Part shown: positions 44,375 through 53,479 of the stretch, in pieces
How positions within the stretch are numbered: position 1 is the first letter of the stretch
Layout: every line of letters begins with the position of its first letter
DNA from: CAYVVT01 sp964454335
GTDB taxonomy: Bacteria > Fidelibacterota > UBA8477 > JABMPR01
Length of the DNA stretch: 64,000 bases
Assembly (NCBI GenBank): GCA_964454335.1
Contig: CAYVVT010000001.1
Coordinates: 248,001 to 312,000, forward strand
Direction: 5' to 3'
The notes under the pieces: generated by a model
Told to the model about the DNA's origin: nothing
Database searches by the model: none
What the model saw: the letters and a program-made list of their open reading frames with translations, nothing else
Made by a program: the position numbers and the translations under genes

Positions 44375-46050
44375 TCATCCATCAGCACACCCGCTCGCTG
44401 CTCAGCATCAAGTTCAGATCGACGGTTGCCTTTGTCGCTTCCGGTGTGAGGGATAAATGGCTTGAGATGATTGTCTCAACTACCATCATTTTCGGTCTGA
44501 TCCTGGGCGGATACCAGTTGTTCATGCTGGGAGCCCAGTTCTTTCTCAAACAGGGTGATATTGGGAGCATCCTGGTAGATCGTCTCTTTTATTTAGGTTG
44601 GTCCATCATATTCTATCTGTTGATCCTTTCGAACATCGTCACCGCCTTCTCGACCCTATACCGCTCTCCGGAAGTGGGCTTTCTTCTCACCATGCCCTTG
44701 TCATATCTGAAGGTATTCCGGCTCAAGTTCATCGAGAATATCGTGTACAGTTCCTGGGCTATCCTCATCCTGGGATTACCACTAACCCTGGCATACGGTG
44801 ATATAAGGGATCTGATGTTCTGGGACCAGACACTGATTTTTGTCCTTGGTCTGCTGCCCTACCTCGTGCTGGCCACAGTGAGTGGATTGATCATACTCAT
44901 GATCGTTATCTGGGCTTCACGCTGGTTCAGGATGCGTACGGTCTTTGTCGTGCTGGGAATGGTCTTTGTCGGGCTGTTCTATATCTATTTCAAGTTCAGT
45001 CAACAGGAGACGATACTGCCGGCTGAACTGGCCAACTTCCGGGCTCTGGGTCGCTACATGTTCAATCTGAGCCAGACCCCCTTTCCCTTTATTCCCAGCT
45101 ACTGGCTTTCCCAGTTGTTCGTTCATCTGGCCGAGAAGAGCTGGAAGGACATCCTGTTCTTCGCGGGTCTGTTCGTCAGCACTGCTGCGGTGGGCTGGGA
45201 AGTGGTTGGATGGGTGGCACGCAGACAATACTTCTCCACATACCAGCTTATGGAGGGCAACCAGTCCTCTGCTGCAAAACGGCCGGCCAGCAGATTGTTC
45301 AATGCCCGCTGGTTCTGGTTCTCACGCCCCATGCGGGCCCTTATCAGCAAGGATATCATACAATTCAGCCGTACACCCCAACAGTGGATCCAGTTTCTGC
45401 TGCTGGGTTTCTTCATTGCAGTCTACCTTATCAATCTCTCACGCGGACGGCTCCATTTTGATGAAATGCCCCATTTCTGGCGGACATTCATTTACATCTT
45501 CAATTTCGGTTTCAGCGGTTTCATCCTCTCCGCTCTGGTGGCCCGCTTTGTATTCCCTCTCATCAGCATGGAGGGACGCGGTCGCTGGACCCTGATGACC
45601 GCACCTATCCCGCTGAGCAAGATCTTCTGGGAAAAGTTCTGGCTGTCGTTTATCCCGCTTTTCACCATCACCGAGATCGTCGCCCTGGCCAGCAATTACT
45701 TCCTGGAACAGAGCGGACAGATTGCACTCATGGCTACTATTTTTCTAATGCTCACCAGTCTCGCACTCATCAGCCTGGCCCTTGGGCTAGGCGCCCTTTA
45801 TGCGCAATTTGATGAACCCAATCCCATGAAGATCAGTTCCGGGTATGGAGGCATTATTACGGTGACATTCAGCCTGCTATACGTTTCGTTGGGAGTAAGT
45901 GCCCTTATCTGGATCATTCGAATTACCGAAACGGGTATGAGCCATGCGGCATTACCCTTTATCCTCAGTGGAATAGCCGTCCTGACGATCCTGTATACTT
46001 ATCTACCCCTGCGTTGGGGCTACCGTGCCCTGGCCAGACGGGAATTCTGA
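44371..46050 (+). CDS. ABC-2-like exporter permease (probable CTG start)
   Basis: From the first usual start (GTG, 44446) the protein is 534 residues, but no ribosome site precedes it. The frame stays open back to a CTG at 44371, overlapping the ATPase stop as CTGA, with AGGAGGG six bases before it. That adds 25 residues (LIIHQHTRSLLSIKFRST...) that look coding. About 12 hydrophobic helices follow, in two groups, with a cytoplasmic loop near residue 290 (SSAAKRPASRLFNARWFW). Likely partner of the preceding ATPase. Confidence 0.8.
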   Translation: MIIHQHTRSLLSIKFRSTVAFVASGVRDKWLEMIVSTTIIFGLILGGYQLFMLGAQFFLKQGDIGSILVDRLFYLGWSIIFYLLILSNIVTAFSTLYRSPEVGFLLTMPLSYLKVFRLKFIENIVYSSWAILILGLPLTLAYGDIRDLMFWDQTLIFVLGLLPYLVLATVSGLIILMIVIWASRWFRMRTVFVVLGMVFVGLFYIYFKFSQQETILPAELANFRALGRYMFNLSQTPFPFIPSYWLSQLFVHLAEKSWKDILFFAGLFVSTAAVGWEVVGWVARRQYFSTYQLMEGNQSSAAKRPASRLFNARWFWFSRPMRALISKDIIQFSRTPQQWIQFLLLGFFIAVYLINLSRGRLHFDEMPHFWRTFIYIFNFGFSGFILSALVARFVFPLISMEGRGRWTLMTAPIPLSKIFWEKFWLSFIPLFTITEIVALASNYFLEQSGQIALMATIFLMLTSLALISLALGLGALYAQFDEPNPMKISSGYGGIITVTFSLLYVSLGVSALIWIIRITETGMSHAALPFILSGIAVLTILYTYLPLRWGYRALARREF

Positions 46051-46183
46051 TCCGGTAATCACCTAAAGTCAAGATCACTCGGTGCGGCTGGTCGGAGCTT
46101 CACATTTTGTCTCTTTCGAAATCACATTGATCTGGAAAGTGACCACTCGTGCAATCGCGTTACTGCCCTGTTACCACAGGGTC

Positions 46184-46813
46184 TTATTCCCGAGCAGAAG
46201 GATTGAAACTGCAACCCAGTGAATAATGATAGTATCTGCTGCTTTCGTCGGGATGGAAAAGGAATCCGGTCTCAGGTCGAATCGCCCCCCGACGACCAAC
46301 TGCTACAGATAGACCGAAGTTAATTCCCCAGACAGGATCATTGTCACGGATGACTGGGATCAGGTACTTAAGCGAACTGTGTAGATCAATCCGCCTGGTG
46401 GCAGGAATTGACAGGAGAATGATTGGATGCGTTTCCAGTGATTCAAGGTCCTCAAGGAGGATACCGAAAGGCAGAAAGAAGGAAAGACGTTCGGGGATGA
46501 TAGACACCTTGGGCCCGGCGCTCAACACCCAGTAATCCAGTTTATCCTCATCGAAAATGCTGATCCCGTCAAAACGAAGCCTGATGTCAAACCTGTCATG
46601 CAGCCCCACCCCTGCAAGTACAGCCAGATGGGATTGTACATGATCACCGGACCCATCATCCCGGTAGCCCACATAGGAATAGGCCGGGGTGACTTCCAGG
46701 TGGTCTTTTCCCAATGTTGCTGCCGACTGCAGATCACTGAATGGCGCAACACATGATATCAGAATAAGAGCCAGGAGTGTGAGGACCAGGGTCCATTTAA
46801 GGGATTTGCACAT
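46184..46813 (-). CDS. Hypothetical lipoprotein, probably beta-rich
   Basis: 209 residues with a lipoprotein signal ending LISC. The mature part has alternating amphipathic strands (HLEVTPAYSYVGY, HLAVLAGVGLHDRFDIRLRFDG, GPKVSIIPERLSFFLPFGIL) and ends in aromatic residues, like a small outer-membrane barrel or transthyretin-like protein. It shares one base with the stop of the SpoIID-fusion gene, so it is cotranslated with it. Function unknown. Confidence 0.65.
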   Translation of the reverse strand: MCKSLKWTLVLTLLALILISCVAPFSDLQSAATLGKDHLEVTPAYSYVGYRDDGSGDHVQSHLAVLAGVGLHDRFDIRLRFDGISIFDEDKLDYWVLSAGPKVSIIPERLSFFLPFGILLEDLESLETHPIILLSIPATRRIDLHSSLKYLIPVIRDNDPVWGINFGLSVAVGRRGAIRPETGFLFHPDESSRYYHYSLGCSFNPSARE

Positions 46814-48894
46814 TACCAGCTGATCCTGTCACCCTTTACAGCCCGGCTCACAGATCTATCGATATCGAAGTTGAATAGATTCTCTGGCGCCGCCAATCGT
46901 ACCACCACGACCTCCCGGATACGGTCCAGGGGCACCATCTGGTCACCGAGTCCGTTGGTGCCTTTCTGACTAGACCAGTACAGGACACATTTCTCGTTAT
47001 TTGCGTCAAGACACCATCCCAGGAACACCACGGAGTGGCCCACACCGCTTTTCCAGGAAATATTCATGAAGTCACCGGGACGGGCGTTTCTGGGATCAAT
47101 ACGTTCACCCATCTCTGAGTATTGGACCAACGCGAAGTGGTTGCCATAGCCGTCGTCGTTCCATTTTCCCCAGTACCTGATCCCATCTTCACGACGGCCG
47201 CCGTCCAGCTCCTGCATCCTCAGTGCCTCATAACGTTCATGGGAAAGTGAGTCTTGACGGTGAGCAAGGATCAGGTTCAGGCCTTCAATGAATGCCGAGT
47301 AGGATGCACCACTGCAGTAGCTGGTGCTTCGGGGCGCATCCAATAGCTGGCCACCGAACAAGTCGAGATCATACCCGATGGGTGATTCTGGAGGGTCAGC
47401 AGTGATACCAATGAAATAGCCGCCGCCGTCCATGGCAGTTGCCTGGACCGAATCGATGGCTTCCAGGATATGCCGATTGTATCCATTGACATATTTACCG
47501 AAGGTGTCCAGGTGCTGTTGGTGGTGACTGCCATGCCTGAGATCCTCAGGCGACAGGACGAACCACTTGCCATTGTCGCGGGTGATGGCGGTATCGTAGG
47601 CCATCATGAGGTCGGCGGCAGGGTAGTAATGTTGCAGAATGCTCCGGTGATCGTGTTCCTGCTGGGCCATGGCAATCGCACCGGTCTGGCACATGCCTAC
47701 ACCGTGACCCCAGCCGGCGCCATGCAGTTTGAAGTAGCCATCCTTTTTCTGAATGTAGAATGCTGCACTGCGCAGCGAAGGTTTCCATGCCTGTCTGATG
47801 TTCAGTTCACCTTCCACCGTGTAGCGTCCGTCCTCGAATATGAATCTTGCTGCGGTCATCCTACCAGAGGCCCCGCGTTTGATGACCTGTATCCGTTTCA
47901 AGTCACCAAAATGCTTTGCACCCGCCAGCATGGCAGTCAACTCTCCCACCTCATATTCCCGGTGCCAGCGGAAATTATCCTGGCTCCAGGAAGGCAGCTC
48001 AACGCCCAGCGCCGGATTGCAGAACACGTCCGGTTCCGAACGCACCCACTTGCGGAACTTCCATTCCCGGTTCAGACCCAGTTCAGGTCGTCCGGGACTG
48101 TCGCGGTGGGCGCTGAGATAGGTGTGTGGGCGGGGCCGGTCCGGCCAGACGTTCTCGATGAGTTCAGAGTGTCCGCCACAGTTGGAGGCATAATAGGCGT
48201 GAATGGCCTCACCGGTTTCACCGAGAATGATACCGGCTGTTTCATCCACAGCTAGGTCTGACCTGGGACTGCGTCTGTGGTTACCGCTGAACACCTGGCA
48301 TTCCACATCCGAAGTAAGGTCGTGACGATCACCGCCGTAGAGTCCGGAGATCAGTGCGACAATCGCTTCTGATCGAGCCGCAACAGCCTGAGCCTTAAGT
48401 GCTTCCGGGGGAGCACCGGGACCGATCTCATAGGGCACGACGCCCTTCAGGTATTGCTCAAGTGGAAGCTGTACCACGACACATAGATCGTTCTGGTCAT
48501 CCAGGTAGATGGATAACTGTCCCTCATAGATCCGGTCCTCGCGGCCTGCCCACCACCAGCCGACGCCATAGGGTACATCCGCAATTCCGATTGTGGCTGA
48601 TGCAGAGTGGGGACTGAGCTGCAGAGATTTCGATCCGATCAGCATGAGGCTGTCATTCAGGTGAACCTTCAGACCTTCAGATCCCTTGAACAGAATCATT
48701 TCGGGCTGGTTGATCGGGAGCATAATTTCCAGGTCAACACTCTGCATGGACCAGAGGCCACTGAAGTTCAATTTCAGGGTATCCAGCGTGTTGATGATGC
48801 GAACGCGAACCCCTGGTTCTCTGGGGAAAAGATATTCGGCAGAGAGAGCCAACGAGGCGAGGCAGGTGATCAGGAAGATCCCGGAGATTTTCAT
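46813..48894 (-). CDS. SpoIID-type lytic transglycosylase fused to NlpC/P60-like domain
   Basis: 693 residues with a signal peptide (KISGIFLITCLASLALS). The SpoIID/LytB domain spans about 120-430: LEQYLKGVVPYEIG carries the catalytic Glu156, then APPEALKAQAVAARSEA, YYASNCGGHSE and GAGWGHGVGMCQTGA. The C-terminal 200 residues fit an NlpC/P60-type cysteine peptidase: Cys527 in SYCSGASYSAF, a PGDFMNI block, and His620 in GVGHSVVFLG. It should cut glycan strands and possibly stem peptides of peptidoglycan in the periplasm. The fusion of the two activities is not the usual layout. Confidence 0.85.
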   Translation of the reverse strand: MKISGIFLITCLASLALSAEYLFPREPGVRVRIINTLDTLKLNFSGLWSMQSVDLEIMLPINQPEMILFKGSEGLKVHLNDSLMLIGSKSLQLSPHSASATIGIADVPYGVGWWWAGREDRIYEGQLSIYLDDQNDLCVVVQLPLEQYLKGVVPYEIGPGAPPEALKAQAVAARSEAIVALISGLYGGDRHDLTSDVECQVFSGNHRRSPRSDLAVDETAGIILGETGEAIHAYYASNCGGHSELIENVWPDRPRPHTYLSAHRDSPGRPELGLNREWKFRKWVRSEPDVFCNPALGVELPSWSQDNFRWHREYEVGELTAMLAGAKHFGDLKRIQVIKRGASGRMTAARFIFEDGRYTVEGELNIRQAWKPSLRSAAFYIQKKDGYFKLHGAGWGHGVGMCQTGAIAMAQQEHDHRSILQHYYPAADLMMAYDTAITRDNGKWFVLSPEDLRHGSHHQQHLDTFGKYVNGYNRHILEAIDSVQATAMDGGGYFIGITADPPESPIGYDLDLFGGQLLDAPRSTSYCSGASYSAFIEGLNLILAHRQDSLSHERYEALRMQELDGGRREDGIRYWGKWNDDGYGNHFALVQYSEMGERIDPRNARPGDFMNISWKSGVGHSVVFLGWCLDANNEKCVLYWSSQKGTNGLGDQMVPLDRIREVVVVRLAAPENLFNFDIDRSVSRAVKGDRISW

Positions 48895-48939
48895 TTAAGA
48901 TTCCCTCTGCCTTGATCTTGTTACACGATAGTGCCTGAT

Positions 48940-49347
48940 TCAGGTTGTTACTTCAGGCCATTTCAATCCCAGAACGATAGCCAGCAGGATGAGATTGATC
49001 AGGATCCCGATAAAGCCCTGGTCACCCAGGTTTTCCAACCGCCCATTCCAGAATAGAATATAGAGTAGGCTGGAGAAGCTTGCGGCGATGATCAAGGCGC
49101 CACGCCACCACACATAGTGAAAGATGAGAGCACCGGCCGCGGCGATGAAACAGAAGGTAGCCAGATTACAGGCTATTGCAGCCGCTGTACGTGTGCCTGC
49201 CTCACCGAGTAACCAGCCAAAGGCCCAGCTGCCGTCTGGCCAGGTCATGCCGCTGCTCAACTCCATCGTTCGCCGGGCCTGGGAGAAATAGAGCATGTGC
49301 ACCAGACCATGGAGTATGGAAAATGCGGCAAATATGATCTTCAACAT
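48940..49347 (-). CDS. Small four-helix membrane protein
   Basis: 135 residues with four hydrophobic segments: IIFAAFSILHGLVHMLYF, AAAIACNLATFCFIAAAGALIF, GALIIAASFSSLLYILF and IGILINLILLAIVLGL. His residues in helix 1 (LHGLVHML) recall DoxX/ABC-like small proteins, but no family is recognised. It lies 45 bases after the SpoIID-gene start on the same strand and upstream in transcription. Confidence 0.65.
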   Translation of the reverse strand: MLKIIFAAFSILHGLVHMLYFSQARRTMELSSGMTWPDGSWAFGWLLGEAGTRTAAAIACNLATFCFIAAAGALIFHYVWWRGALIIAASFSSLLYILFWNGRLENLGDQGFIGILINLILLAIVLGLKWPEVTT

Positions 49348-49403
49348 CGGATGCTCCAGGAATTCTGGCGTTTTTCACACAGCTGCAGGATAGACATTTG
49401 AGA

Positions 49404-49850
49404 TCATAGCTTGAGGCGCATCACAGCTTCGCCGTCTTCCATCTCACCAGTTAACTCAAAACCGGAGTTTTCATAAAAGCCCTGTGGGCCACCATCTGCT
49501 TGCAAGACACTGGTGAACAATTCTCTTGCATGTGGCCTGGTCCTGACGTGCTCTATCAGCAAACCCAGCGCCTGCCGGCCAAATCCACGGGTCTGAAAGC
49601 GTTCGTCGATCATGAAGCGCCAGAGGTAGTACTCCGGTTTCTCAGGTTCATCCCAGAGCATGAGGAAGCCCACAGGCTCTTCATCGGCATAGATGGCCCT
49701 GAACCAGGCCTTGTCTGAGAAATAGGCCTGAGCGATGGACACGGCATTGGGGGCAACGAACTGCTGCTGATGTTCCGTCACCGACAGATCACAGATCCTG
49801 CGAACCGTATCTCCATTTATTTCTCTCAAGGTCACAGTAACGTCAGACAT
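49404..49850 (-). CDS. GNAT-family N-acetyltransferase
   Basis: 148 residues. The acetyl-CoA pyrophosphate loop is QTRGFGRQALGLL after strand LWRFMIDERF; the C-terminal strand GFYENSGFEL is typical. N-terminal VTLREINGDTVRRICDLSV and Trp-rich middle resemble diamine (PaiA/BltD-like) acetyltransferases. Substrate not certain. Confidence 0.88.
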   Translation of the reverse strand: MSDVTVTLREINGDTVRRICDLSVTEHQQQFVAPNAVSIAQAYFSDKAWFRAIYADEEPVGFLMLWDEPEKPEYYLWRFMIDERFQTRGFGRQALGLLIEHVRTRPHARELFTSVLQADGGPQGFYENSGFELTGEMEDGEAVMRLKL

Positions 49851-49890
49851 ATTGATCCTTATCTGGAACTGGAATTTCCACAGTCAGCCC

Positions 49891-50619
49891 TCAAGGCTGT
49901 ACCTGATCGAACACGAGACGGATCTCTTTTACCATCGCAAACGCTGTATTGATCCTCTCCAGATCTTCGTGAAATCCCAGGCCTTCTGATGGGAGTCCAC
50001 CCCGACCGACCGGCTGCAGGACAATGGGTTGATCTGGTAATCTTTGCAGATCCGCTGCGTAGACCAGGGATGGCTGCCCGATCCAATCCGTGAGTTCCTC
50101 CGTATAGAACTCATTATGATCAGCAGAACGGTTGATCTCGGCCAGGATCCTGCAGGAGTCGGGCAGTGCACCTAGATCCAGTTCAAGGTCATAATCGCTC
50201 TGCGGGGTTGCGCTGGTGAGACCATCCGTGTATGGCAGCTCCTTTGTCGGCAAATTCTCACCGGCCTTGATCACTGCTGTCGACCACACAGGCAGCATCT
50301 CCTTGAAGTAATCATCTTCGCCCTCGTTCTTGCCGGCATTGTTCTTGAAATGGCCCTTGCCTCCGCCGGTGATGTACAGGGTTCTGAGAAATCGACCATC
50401 ACCATCCTCGAGCCAGAAGGCCATCTGGGGATATACCCAGATGACGAAAGGTCCAGGGGTAAACCTGAAAGACCATTCCGGACCTTTTTCCACAGAGATG
50501 ACGGCTGGATTCACCTCCACAGTACTTGCTAGTGTGACCGTGGTTTTCTCTTCATCCAGGCTGTTGATGCTGCAGGCGACCAGAATAATCACCAGCAGCA
50601 GGGACATGCTCAGCTGCAC
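49891..50619 (-). CDS. DUF2271-domain lipoprotein
   Basis: 242 residues starting at GTG, preceded by GGAGGAGAGAGG. Lipoprotein signal ends LVAC. The DUF2271 hallmark PQMAFWLEDGDGRFLRTLYITGG is present. Related proteins occur near periplasmic redox and flavin-transfer genes, but no such partner is seen here. It lies 103 bases downstream of the RND exporter gene on the same strand. Confidence 0.78.
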   Translation of the reverse strand: MQLSMSLLLVIILVACSINSLDEEKTTVTLASTVEVNPAVISVEKGPEWSFRFTPGPFVIWVYPQMAFWLEDGDGRFLRTLYITGGGKGHFKNNAGKNEGEDDYFKEMLPVWSTAVIKAGENLPTKELPYTDGLTSATPQSDYDLELDLGALPDSCRILAEINRSADHNEFYTEELTDWIGQPSLVYAADLQRLPDQPIVLQPVGRGGLPSEGLGFHEDLERINTAFAMVKEIRLVFDQVQP

Positions 50620-50722
50620 ACCTCTCTCCTCCGCCGGCTCCAGGTATAGCTCTGATATCCCTGAAGGGCAGGCCGTTTACTTTCGCTTACTCCGCGATCG
50701 GGATAGCTCACGCTGCAGACTC

Positions 50723-53446
50723 TCAGCTACGCCTCCTCTCGATCAAACCGATGATCCCCGGCAGGATAATCACTGATGTGAGGAAGCAGGCACCCACACC
50801 CACCACCAGGGCCCAGCCCAGACTGGCATAGCCGCGATAGACGGAGAATACCATGGAGAAAAAGGCGATCATGGTGGTGAGGGAGCTGAGCAGGATTGCC
50901 TTGCCTGTGCTGGCAAAGACGACTTTTGCAGATCCACGTCCTTCTCTTCGCCAGCGGTGCATGACGTGAACACCGTGATCTATCCCAATTCCAATAATAA
51001 GTGGGATAGACATGACGTTGAGGACATCCAGCATGTCACCGATCAATGCCATAAAACCCACCATCCAGAAGACACCGGCACCCAGTGGTAGCATGGCCAT
51101 GAGGGCATGACCGGGATTTCGGAAATCAATGGTCAGAAGGACAAAGACTACCAACAAGGTCAGTATGGCCGCATTACGACCGTCCCGGGCAATGATCGTG
51201 ATGAGAGCATTGAAAACCGGCGGCATCCCTGTAGCCCGTTCACTCACTGATTCCATGTCATCTGTAAACTCGTCAAGGAATGTAAAATCCGTCCAGATGT
51301 TGTCTGTGGGCAGCGCAGTGACCAGGAACATGTTCCGGTCCCGATTGGCGTATCGGTCGACAACTGTTTCCGGAAGATTCTCCAGTGTGATGGGTTCTGT
51401 GTTGGTCATGCTCAGCACACTCTCCCTGAAATACTCAGAATAGTTATTCTGGAAGGCGCTGGCCCCTGGGAGGATGAGCTCTGCCTTCTCGGTAACAAGA
51501 TCGTAGATCCGGGTAAAGATGGTTTCTTCACCTTCGGCCCCGGCGATCTCAACAGATCGTTTATAGACCTTGTCCTGACCGCCAATGTAGGCCAGGGTTT
51601 GCAGCTCGATAATATTCATTTCCAGCCGCTCGATCTCTGCCACCAAAAGATCAAGGTCAGCGGGCTTGATCTCGGACATGCTGGCATTACGCATGGACTC
51701 ATGGATCTCAGCAATATGAGGCATTCGCTTCTGCTGCTGCTCCGGTGAGGGTAGATACAGACTGATGTCCTCCACTGAAGCGACTGTATTCAGGTCTTTA
51801 GCCTGTTCACCCAGTGCTCTTGATTCTTCCACGGATTCAGCTACCAGGTAAGCGAAATCCATGCTGAGATCGAACTTCTCCACCACCGTATCCTGCAGGG
51901 TCACGCTGGGGATGCCTTCCGGTTCCATATTCATGTAGTTGTAATCAAATTCGATCTGGAAGGATTGCCAGACCAGGACAGTTGTGATGAGAACGGAAGC
52001 CACCAGGGTGAAGCCCCATTTGCGGGAAAGCAGGTCACCCCACTGACCCAGGCGGGTGAAAGAGATATCCCGGCTTTTAATGACGAGATCGGTCCCCTTC
52101 TTCTGCAGTCTCTTCGCTTTACGTTTCTCCCGCATGACCAGCATGGCCGGTAGAGTGGTGAAAGAAGAGACACAAACGGCCAGCAGGCCAAAACCGGTGA
52201 CCCAGCCCATTTCACTCATGGCCCGGGAATCCCCGATGGTGAGTGCCAGAAACGCAAAAGATGTGGTCACAGCCCCGGTCATGACACCCTTGCCGGAACT
52301 GTGCATACCTTTGCGCATTGAGTCGCCCGCACCTTTGCCCAGGGCCAGATTTTCGGTGAATGCAGAGATGATGTGAATGGAGAAATCGATACCCAGGCCT
52401 GCCAGGATCACCATGAACATCATGGTCATGACATTCAGTTGTTCAACCAGCAGGGAGGTAAGCCCGGCAGCCCAGATCAGACCGATGATGAGATTCGTCA
52501 TGGCCAACAGGGGTGCCACCCACATTCTCAGGGTAATGAAAAGCAAGCCACCAATAGCGATGATGGCCAACAGCATGGACGCTTCCATACCCTGAGTTCC
52601 ATAAACAAATTCGTCTCTGCCCAGAGGGATGAAGCCTGTGAGGCCGGCCTGTACGTCTGGAAAATCCTTTAAAGTTTCATCAAGCAGACTTTGTACCGCA
52701 TCGGTACCGTTGATCATCATATCCATTTCGGTTATTGGAAAGGTGGGCACCAGATTCATGATCAGCGCCTGACGGTCGTAGGAGAGCAGATAGGGTTCCC
52801 CCAGCAGGAATTTATCCACGGCGAGCTCAGTTGCAGTTTCGTCAGGGACGTTGCCATTGAACGCGGAGTACATGCTTGCCAGCCAGGTGTCGATGCTGTT
52901 GAGGAAGATCAGGGCTCCGTCTTCCTCTTCCCGGCCGCTCATGGGTTCGTCCGGCTGGATGTATTCCTTCTCAAAGCTGTCATTGATATTGGTTAACAGC
53001 GGGATCAATCCCGGGTCCTGGAAGATGTCCTTCATGTTCTTCAGGTCGTCTTCCTTCATGAGCATGAAGCCATGCTCCCGCATGAAGCCAACTTCCTGCT
53101 TGTAATCCGCGCGCTTCACATACACGGTAGGTTCCACATCCTTCCCTGGAATCAGAAGGGGCTCAAGGCATCTGGGTGCTAGGACATCAGCGAATTCCTT
53201 GATGCGGGCTTCATCACCCTGGACAACGACAACGATGCTCGATGCACTCTCAAATTCCTTAATGATGCGATCGAATTCGATGGTGCGTTTATCATGTTCC
53301 GGCAGCATGTCTGACCAGCGCATGGTGACACCGATATTACCGGCCAGAACGGCCATGATAATGGTAAAGATCAGGGTGCCGATGAGGACATAACCTGGCC
53401 TGGACACGGACATGTTAGCCAGTTTTTCAATCAGACGGTCACGCAT
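50723..53446 (-). CDS. RND superfamily exporter (MMPL/HAE3 type)
   Basis: 907 residues in two similar halves, each with one helix, a large periplasmic domain and five helices. Proton-relay motifs are LAGLGIDFSIH in half one and IIGIGIDHGVH in half two. No membrane-fusion protein is next to it; instead it sits with a LolA-like carrier and an outer-membrane barrel. Relatives (COG1033, HpnN, MmpL3) move lipids or lipid-like compounds outward. Transcribed last in the TetR operon. Confidence 0.92.
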   Translation of the reverse strand: MRDRLIEKLANMSVSRPGYVLIGTLIFTIIMAVLAGNIGVTMRWSDMLPEHDKRTIEFDRIIKEFESASSIVVVVQGDEARIKEFADVLAPRCLEPLLIPGKDVEPTVYVKRADYKQEVGFMREHGFMLMKEDDLKNMKDIFQDPGLIPLLTNINDSFEKEYIQPDEPMSGREEEDGALIFLNSIDTWLASMYSAFNGNVPDETATELAVDKFLLGEPYLLSYDRQALIMNLVPTFPITEMDMMINGTDAVQSLLDETLKDFPDVQAGLTGFIPLGRDEFVYGTQGMEASMLLAIIAIGGLLFITLRMWVAPLLAMTNLIIGLIWAAGLTSLLVEQLNVMTMMFMVILAGLGIDFSIHIISAFTENLALGKGAGDSMRKGMHSSGKGVMTGAVTTSFAFLALTIGDSRAMSEMGWVTGFGLLAVCVSSFTTLPAMLVMREKRKAKRLQKKGTDLVIKSRDISFTRLGQWGDLLSRKWGFTLVASVLITTVLVWQSFQIEFDYNYMNMEPEGIPSVTLQDTVVEKFDLSMDFAYLVAESVEESRALGEQAKDLNTVASVEDISLYLPSPEQQQKRMPHIAEIHESMRNASMSEIKPADLDLLVAEIERLEMNIIELQTLAYIGGQDKVYKRSVEIAGAEGEETIFTRIYDLVTEKAELILPGASAFQNNYSEYFRESVLSMTNTEPITLENLPETVVDRYANRDRNMFLVTALPTDNIWTDFTFLDEFTDDMESVSERATGMPPVFNALITIIARDGRNAAILTLLVVFVLLTIDFRNPGHALMAMLPLGAGVFWMVGFMALIGDMLDVLNVMSIPLIIGIGIDHGVHVMHRWRREGRGSAKVVFASTGKAILLSSLTTMIAFFSMVFSVYRGYASLGWALVVGVGACFLTSVIILPGIIGLIERRRS

Positions 53447-53479
53447 AGTTTTATCCTTCCCACATTAGAGAAATAATAT

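Noticed and set aside
47470..48255. A 261-codon plus-strand open frame
   Set aside because: It is antisense to the SpoIID domain, whose conserved motifs are intact.
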